Shown in pieces: positions 61,201-64,000 of a DNA stretch of 64,000 nt (the first letter of the stretch is position 1; each line of letters begins with the position of its first letter). The DNA is taken from positions 33,138-97,137 of the forward strand of contig NZ_ANMO01000113.1 of NCBI RefSeq assembly GCF_000338295.1. Reading direction: 5' to 3'. This DNA is from Rhodopirellula europaea 6C (GTDB lineage Bacteria; Planctomycetota; Planctomycetia; Pirellulales; Pirellulaceae). The position numbers and the translations under genes were made by a program. The notes below the pieces were generated by a model. It saw only the letters and a list, made by a program, of their open reading frames with translations. It had not been told where the DNA came from and did no database searches.

Positions 61201-63758
61201 TGCGTTGGAGCAGCGACTGCGACTGCAACGATGCCGCCGGACACCGCGACGCTGTTCACGCCACCGGTCCCACTGGGGAACGTGATCGGCGAGAGTTCCG
61301 TGGGAGAGGTCGGGTCGGCAATGTCCAGCACGCCAATGTGGTTGGCGTCGGAATTCGTGAAGAAGACTCGCTGGGTTTGCGGGTCATGAGCCACGATTTC
61401 CGCCGCCGATTCATCGAACACACCGGTTTCGAAGGTGCCGGCAACGGAGATTTTGAAACTGTCGATCGAGGATGGCGTCAGAATTGTGTCGTTGGTGACC
61501 GCCAAGTTTTGAATGCGTTGATCCTGAACAGGCGAGGTCTCGCTCTCTCGAAAAGGAGCGGTTCCGCCGTCCGGATTGTGGTTGGCCAGCAGGTATTCGG
61601 CCAACGCATCCTGCTCTTTGCCGGTGGTAAAGACATCGGACGCACCATCCGACAAACCAGCCGAGGCCAGATGTGTCAGGGAATCACCGTAGGCGGGGAA
61701 CGGATAGCCATCGCCTCCGATCGGTGAACCGCCCGAGAAGATCCCAGCGAGGAAGTCCAAGGTCACGATTCGAATTTCGCGATTTGGATTGCCGATCAAT
61801 TGGCCGTCTTGCACCAAGACATCGATGACCTCACCGTTGTCGTCGACCAATGCGAAACTGCGAACTCTTTGGCCTTCTTGAACGACGTTGGCGGAAGCGT
61901 CCAACACCAAAGCTGGTTCGTTCGGATCGAAGCTGAACTTGGCACCACCGATTTGCGGGAATTGACCGGGAGTCGCATTGCCGGCCGCATCGGTCGCCGC
62001 AACGCCGTGTTCGATCAGTCGTTTCAGCTCGATCGCGGTGACGGTCATCACGGTCAAACCGTTGTCGAACCGCAACGCGTTCTCGATGTCCAGTTGAGAG
62101 ATCTCGCCGGCTTCCTTCCCCGCGTCCGGGTTCGTCGCGGTTGGAAGCTCTTCACCGGTCAATCCATCGATTGCACCGATCGCGGCGCGGATTCCGCCAC
62201 CGTTTTTGATCGAAACCGCCACCGTGGAATCGAACTGACGAGCAGCCACGAGGTTCGCATCCGCGGTCAGGTTGCCCAAATTCGTTGCTTGAGTTCGAAC
62301 CTCCGCGCGGCGTCCTTCGAGGAAAACGTCAGTGGCACCGAAGATCTCGCCGTCTTTGGCAGTGACGACACCACGAACGGCGTGAACCAATTTGTTGACT
62401 TCGGTTGCCTTGGTGCTATCAGCAATCGCGGTGGTGATGTCTGCCGCACCGGTGACAGCCAATGTTCCCGCTTCGTCCGTGGCGAAGACTCCACTAATCG
62501 AAGCGTCCAGCATCGAAGGAATCACAACGCCATTGGCGTCGAAATCCACGACCAAACGCCCGACATAACTGTATTCACCATCAGTGCTGACGATCAGCGT
62601 CGGATCATTGTCCGCGTTGGTCGTTTGCAAAGGATAAGTCCCTTCGGCTACATCGCCTGCACGCAAAGTGTCTTGCGCATCGGCGAGCAGCGTGTCGGAT
62701 CCACCGGCGACAATGATGTCGACACCGTTGAGCAATCCAGCCAATTCTTCTTCCAGCGAAATCTGCTGGAGATGGCTAATCAAGATGACTTTGTTGACAT
62801 CATCCGCGTTGCCCGCGATGTCGTCGTCGCCATCGGCGATGTCCGCAATAATCGGGTTCAGGACATCGGCCAAAGCCTGCATGTCGTTGGTTCCTCCCGC
62901 GTTGGAAACCGTTGCGCCGGGTGACGAAATCTGGCTTAGCAACTGAGTGGTCGCACCGACGATCGCGACCGATTCTCCATTCACTTCGGCAATCGTCGCG
63001 GGAGCAATCTTGGGAGCAGCGGCGGTTGCGGCCAGATCACCAAGATCGGCTTGGTAATCGGTGGTGGGCAGGACGTCGGCGGTGAACAAACCGGCCAAAC
63101 TAGGATCGCCAGAGAAGTCCAGGTTGGCACTGAGCGAAGGAAATTGTGCCCCTAGCCAACGCACATCACCCGGCGTGTTGCCGCGAATATCCGTGCCAAT
63201 CAAACCACCGAGCGTGTCGGTACCGAAGTCGAATTCATGGTTCCCCAGAGCCGACGCGTCGAACTCCAGCAGATTCATGATTGAAATGTCGACGCGGCCA
63301 CCGTCTTCGCGAATGTTGTTCAGGCCGGGTTCGCCGAGCAACCCTTGGTAGGCTTCTTGCAGCGGAGTTCGCAGACTGCCATCTCCGGAAGCACTGAAGA
63401 AGGGGCCACCGATAAAGTTGTCACCTGCCGAAACGAGCAACGAACCGCGACCGTCATTGGCAGCTTCTGTTTCCAAGCTATCAACGATCGCCGCGAAGTG
63501 AGGTGCGTCGGATATCGCCTCCACACCGCCTTCCAAATCACTGGCGTGGAGCAGTTGCAACGAGAAATCAGAAGCCAACATTTGGCGGGATTCGAGTGCT
63601 TGCAATCCCGCACGCAGGTGCTGACGGCGTTGATTCGAACGACGGGAAAGAAATCGTTTTGCCACGAGAGTGATCCAAATTCGATGTAAGAACGGGGGAC
63701 GATGTAAGTCCCGCGGATTCTGACGATCGAAAATGAAGTTGCTGCAAACGTTGCTCAC
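58251..63758 (-). CDS. Giant secreted 5'-nucleotidase-like / choice-of-anchor I protein with dockerin repeats
   Basis: Up to 1835 residues. The N-terminus (RRSNQRRQHLRAGLQALESR, then QMLA) is the LExRxxLA-type export signature of planctomycete extracellular proteins. A metallophosphoesterase/5'-nucleotidase domain spans about 65-720 (LLHASDLEGGVEA, SAGDNFIGGP, ALGNHEFDFG). A choice-of-anchor-I beta-propeller occupies about 760-1250 (PEPEAITTGVIGDRMYAFIG). Cohesin-like beta domains follow, then dockerin-type EF-hand repeats (YDADDSDQIDFADFSIF, DFDGSGQVDFEDLDLFDANH, DVNNDGQVSALDALLVINAL, DVNEDGATTAVDALRVINAL). Dockerins suggest docking to cohesin partners on the cell surface. The GTG at 63758 opens the frame; a GTG at 63665 (AKRFLSRR) would look more family-like. 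Confidence 0.88.
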   Translation of the reverse strand: MSNVCSNFIFDRQNPRDLHRPPFLHRIWITLVAKRFLSRRSNQRRQHLRAGLQALESRQMLASDFSLQLLHASDLEGGVEAISDAPHFAAIVDSLETEAANDGRGSLLVSAGDNFIGGPFFSASGDGSLRTPLQEAYQGLLGEPGLNNIREDGGRVDISIMNLLEFDASALGNHEFDFGTDTLGGLIGTDIRGNTPGDVRWLGAQFPSLSANLDFSGDPSLAGLFTADVLPTTDYQADLGDLAATAAAPKIAPATIAEVNGESVAIVGATTQLLSQISSPGATVSNAGGTNDMQALADVLNPIIADIADGDDDIAGNADDVNKVILISHLQQISLEEELAGLLNGVDIIVAGGSDTLLADAQDTLRAGDVAEGTYPLQTTNADNDPTLIVSTDGEYSYVGRLVVDFDANGVVIPSMLDASISGVFATDEAGTLAVTGAADITTAIADSTKATEVNKLVHAVRGVVTAKDGEIFGATDVFLEGRRAEVRTQATNLGNLTADANLVAARQFDSTVAVSIKNGGGIRAAIGAIDGLTGEELPTATNPDAGKEAGEISQLDIENALRFDNGLTVMTVTAIELKRLIEHGVAATDAAGNATPGQFPQIGGAKFSFDPNEPALVLDASANVVQEGQRVRSFALVDDNGEVIDVLVQDGQLIGNPNREIRIVTLDFLAGIFSGGSPIGGDGYPFPAYGDSLTHLASAGLSDGASDVFTTGKEQDALAEYLLANHNPDGGTAPFRESETSPVQDQRIQNLAVTNDTILTPSSIDSFKISVAGTFETGVFDESAAEIVAHDPQTQRVFFTNSDANHIGVLDIADPTSPTELSPITFPSGTGGVNSVAVSGGIVAVAVAAPTHTDPGGVLFFDVDGNLLGSVTVGALPDSLAFSPDGMKVVVAGEGEPDDLEDPSPTIDPLGTISVIDLTRLRQDGFITSFDVTTLDFTAFDGQEDTLRSQGVRIFPGRSASRDLEPEYASISPDGTRAYVTLQEANSVAVVDLVQPEILEIQPLGVKDHSLPGNGIDPSDRDDAVAIAPHPVFGLYMPDAITSFEVGGQTFYATANEGDSRDFDEDRIKDIVLDPTVFPNAADLQEDDVLGRLTISNIDGDTDGDGDFDQLFTFGARSFTIFNASGDVVFDSGDQFEQLTAQLVPDLFNSSNDENEFDSRSDAKGPEPEAITTGVIGDRMYAFIGLERTGGVFVYDITSPAEATFVQYINNRDANATNIEEAGDLGVEDLKFVSAADSPNGQPLLLASNEVSGSVTVFQLGQSVLDVELRAVATPSLAGSTELPSAITTSPIGGTYYVEAWVQDFDNQFNGLAGGQIDVRYNTDVVDAVGISNDDYDLLPSGTIDDSAGLIDDLGGGTLQTGQGLAPTWVRLGYFEVVATAGGTATYTLAPGALPFARFGGGNLDAGSVDLTDVESVQHVQAAMLDLAVVRDDTVLGEGGRVNEVPESVGYVHEWESFTTEIYLTPEANTQAVDAVSFDLSYNTSLTSAWTFEPAESFSLDGTVSVDDANGLVSNISLIASTPVSDGGPILLGRIRFAPTANDDAPVDENNNFIGAYNLELAVENATVTSGSIVGSAGVGQTPDTGMWAVLYDADDSDQIDFADFSIFASVFGAVVSGTNSLAAWADFDGSGQVDFEDLDLFDANHGLTSAEGDQLGFSNTYPTPELAGPPVAIEFASAAGQQRLADFGPFSNQRVQTDVNNDGQVSALDALLVINALNQPNTQMSRAFLDVNEDGATTAVDALRVINALSNNDVFDNAVPSSEPSDESSVEVLDAVLGQVEREARKLLNVAPQASLDYAAISQVDLDSEEDREELESLLESLSLDQGQLRLMS

Positions 63759-63909
63759 AGAGTTCCATGCGAATTCAGTGAAGATTCGCAGAAGGCATGA
63801 ACCGTTCGCCTTTTCTGGATCACCAACAGCGAAGAGGCAACCGCCCCCTCCTTCACCTCGAGGTCGCGCAGTTTATCGAGGCCGCGTTTTAGCGGGTTTC
63901 AGCATTTGA

Positions 63910-63988
63910 GAACCTCTCCCGAAACGAAGTTTGGGGAGTCGAGCGACGCCGTTCAGGCGTACGCGAGGGAGGGGCCGAGCATGGGAAG
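63910..63988 (+). repeat. Dispersed intergenic repeat C, copy 2
   Basis: GAACCTCTCCCGAAACGAAG and TTTGGGGAG, then TCGAGCGACGCCGTTCAGGC and GTACGCGAGGG. It matches the copy at 54745 without the 12-base insertion, in the same orientation. The 150 bases between it and the giant gene contain no ORF of note. Confidence 0.7.
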
Positions 63989-64000
63989 CGGCGCGGATTG

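Overview
The window looks like chromosomal DNA of a planctomycete close to Rhodopirellula. Base composition is moderately GC-rich and genes are loosely packed. Lineage markers include a PVC-type small basic protein, a Pirellula/Verrucomicrobium-type dehydrogenase-cytochrome, a BBP7-like outer-membrane protein, a protein with an LExRxxLA-type N-terminus and dockerin repeats, an HTTM protein and DUF4332 domains. I see no phage, no insertion sequence, no CRISPR array and no rRNA. There is one tRNA, tRNA-Thr(CGT), at 42911-42984.

Layout. 1-6.4 kb: a helix-3-turn-helix protein, a giant ABC/SMC-like ATPase with tandem DUF4332 domains, and the small basic protein followed by a terminator. 6.6-11.3 kb: a fatty-acid desaturase, a hypothetical protein, an S1-repeat RNA-binding protein and a YmdB-type phosphodiesterase. 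11.5-17.4 kb: an unknown protein, a short SecA-like ATPase and a beta-barrel protein. 17.5-23 kb: a double RraB-like protein, a PAS histidine kinase, a coiled-coil/membrane pair, a glycosyltransferase and a dense repeat array. 23-33 kb: pyruvate phosphate dikinase, a putative anti-sigma-like protein, a poly(A) polymerase/CCA enzyme, a VOC protein and the large cytochrome-dehydrogenase. 33-41 kb: a 1010-residue unknown, a ligase-associated exonuclease, an HTTM operon and tgt. 41-46 kb: a TPR protein with two RNA-polymerase-alpha-CTD domains, the tRNA, and a possible pupylation-like pair. 46-52 kb: three large envelope proteins in a row. 52-64 kb: a secreted proline-rich protein, a Tat-exported oxidoreductase and two very large exported proteins.

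The most interesting system is at 43557-45765. A 95-residue ORF that ends in Asp-Gly-Glu lies 13 bases upstream of a Pup-ligase (PafA/Dop) homologue. About 125 residues carrying hydrophobic helices are inserted into the ligase fold. This suggests a membrane-tethered pupylation-like conjugation system; the ligase homology is strong and the modifier is a hypothesis. Second is the TPR protein with tandem alpha-CTD domains, which keep most DNA-contact residues. Third are the dispersed intergenic elements, two-hairpin repeats whose stems change in a compensatory way between copies.

Functional assignments rest on motifs read by eye. No database search was run, so family names are recognition and not measured scores. 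Several genes have uncertain starts, and these are noted in their entries.
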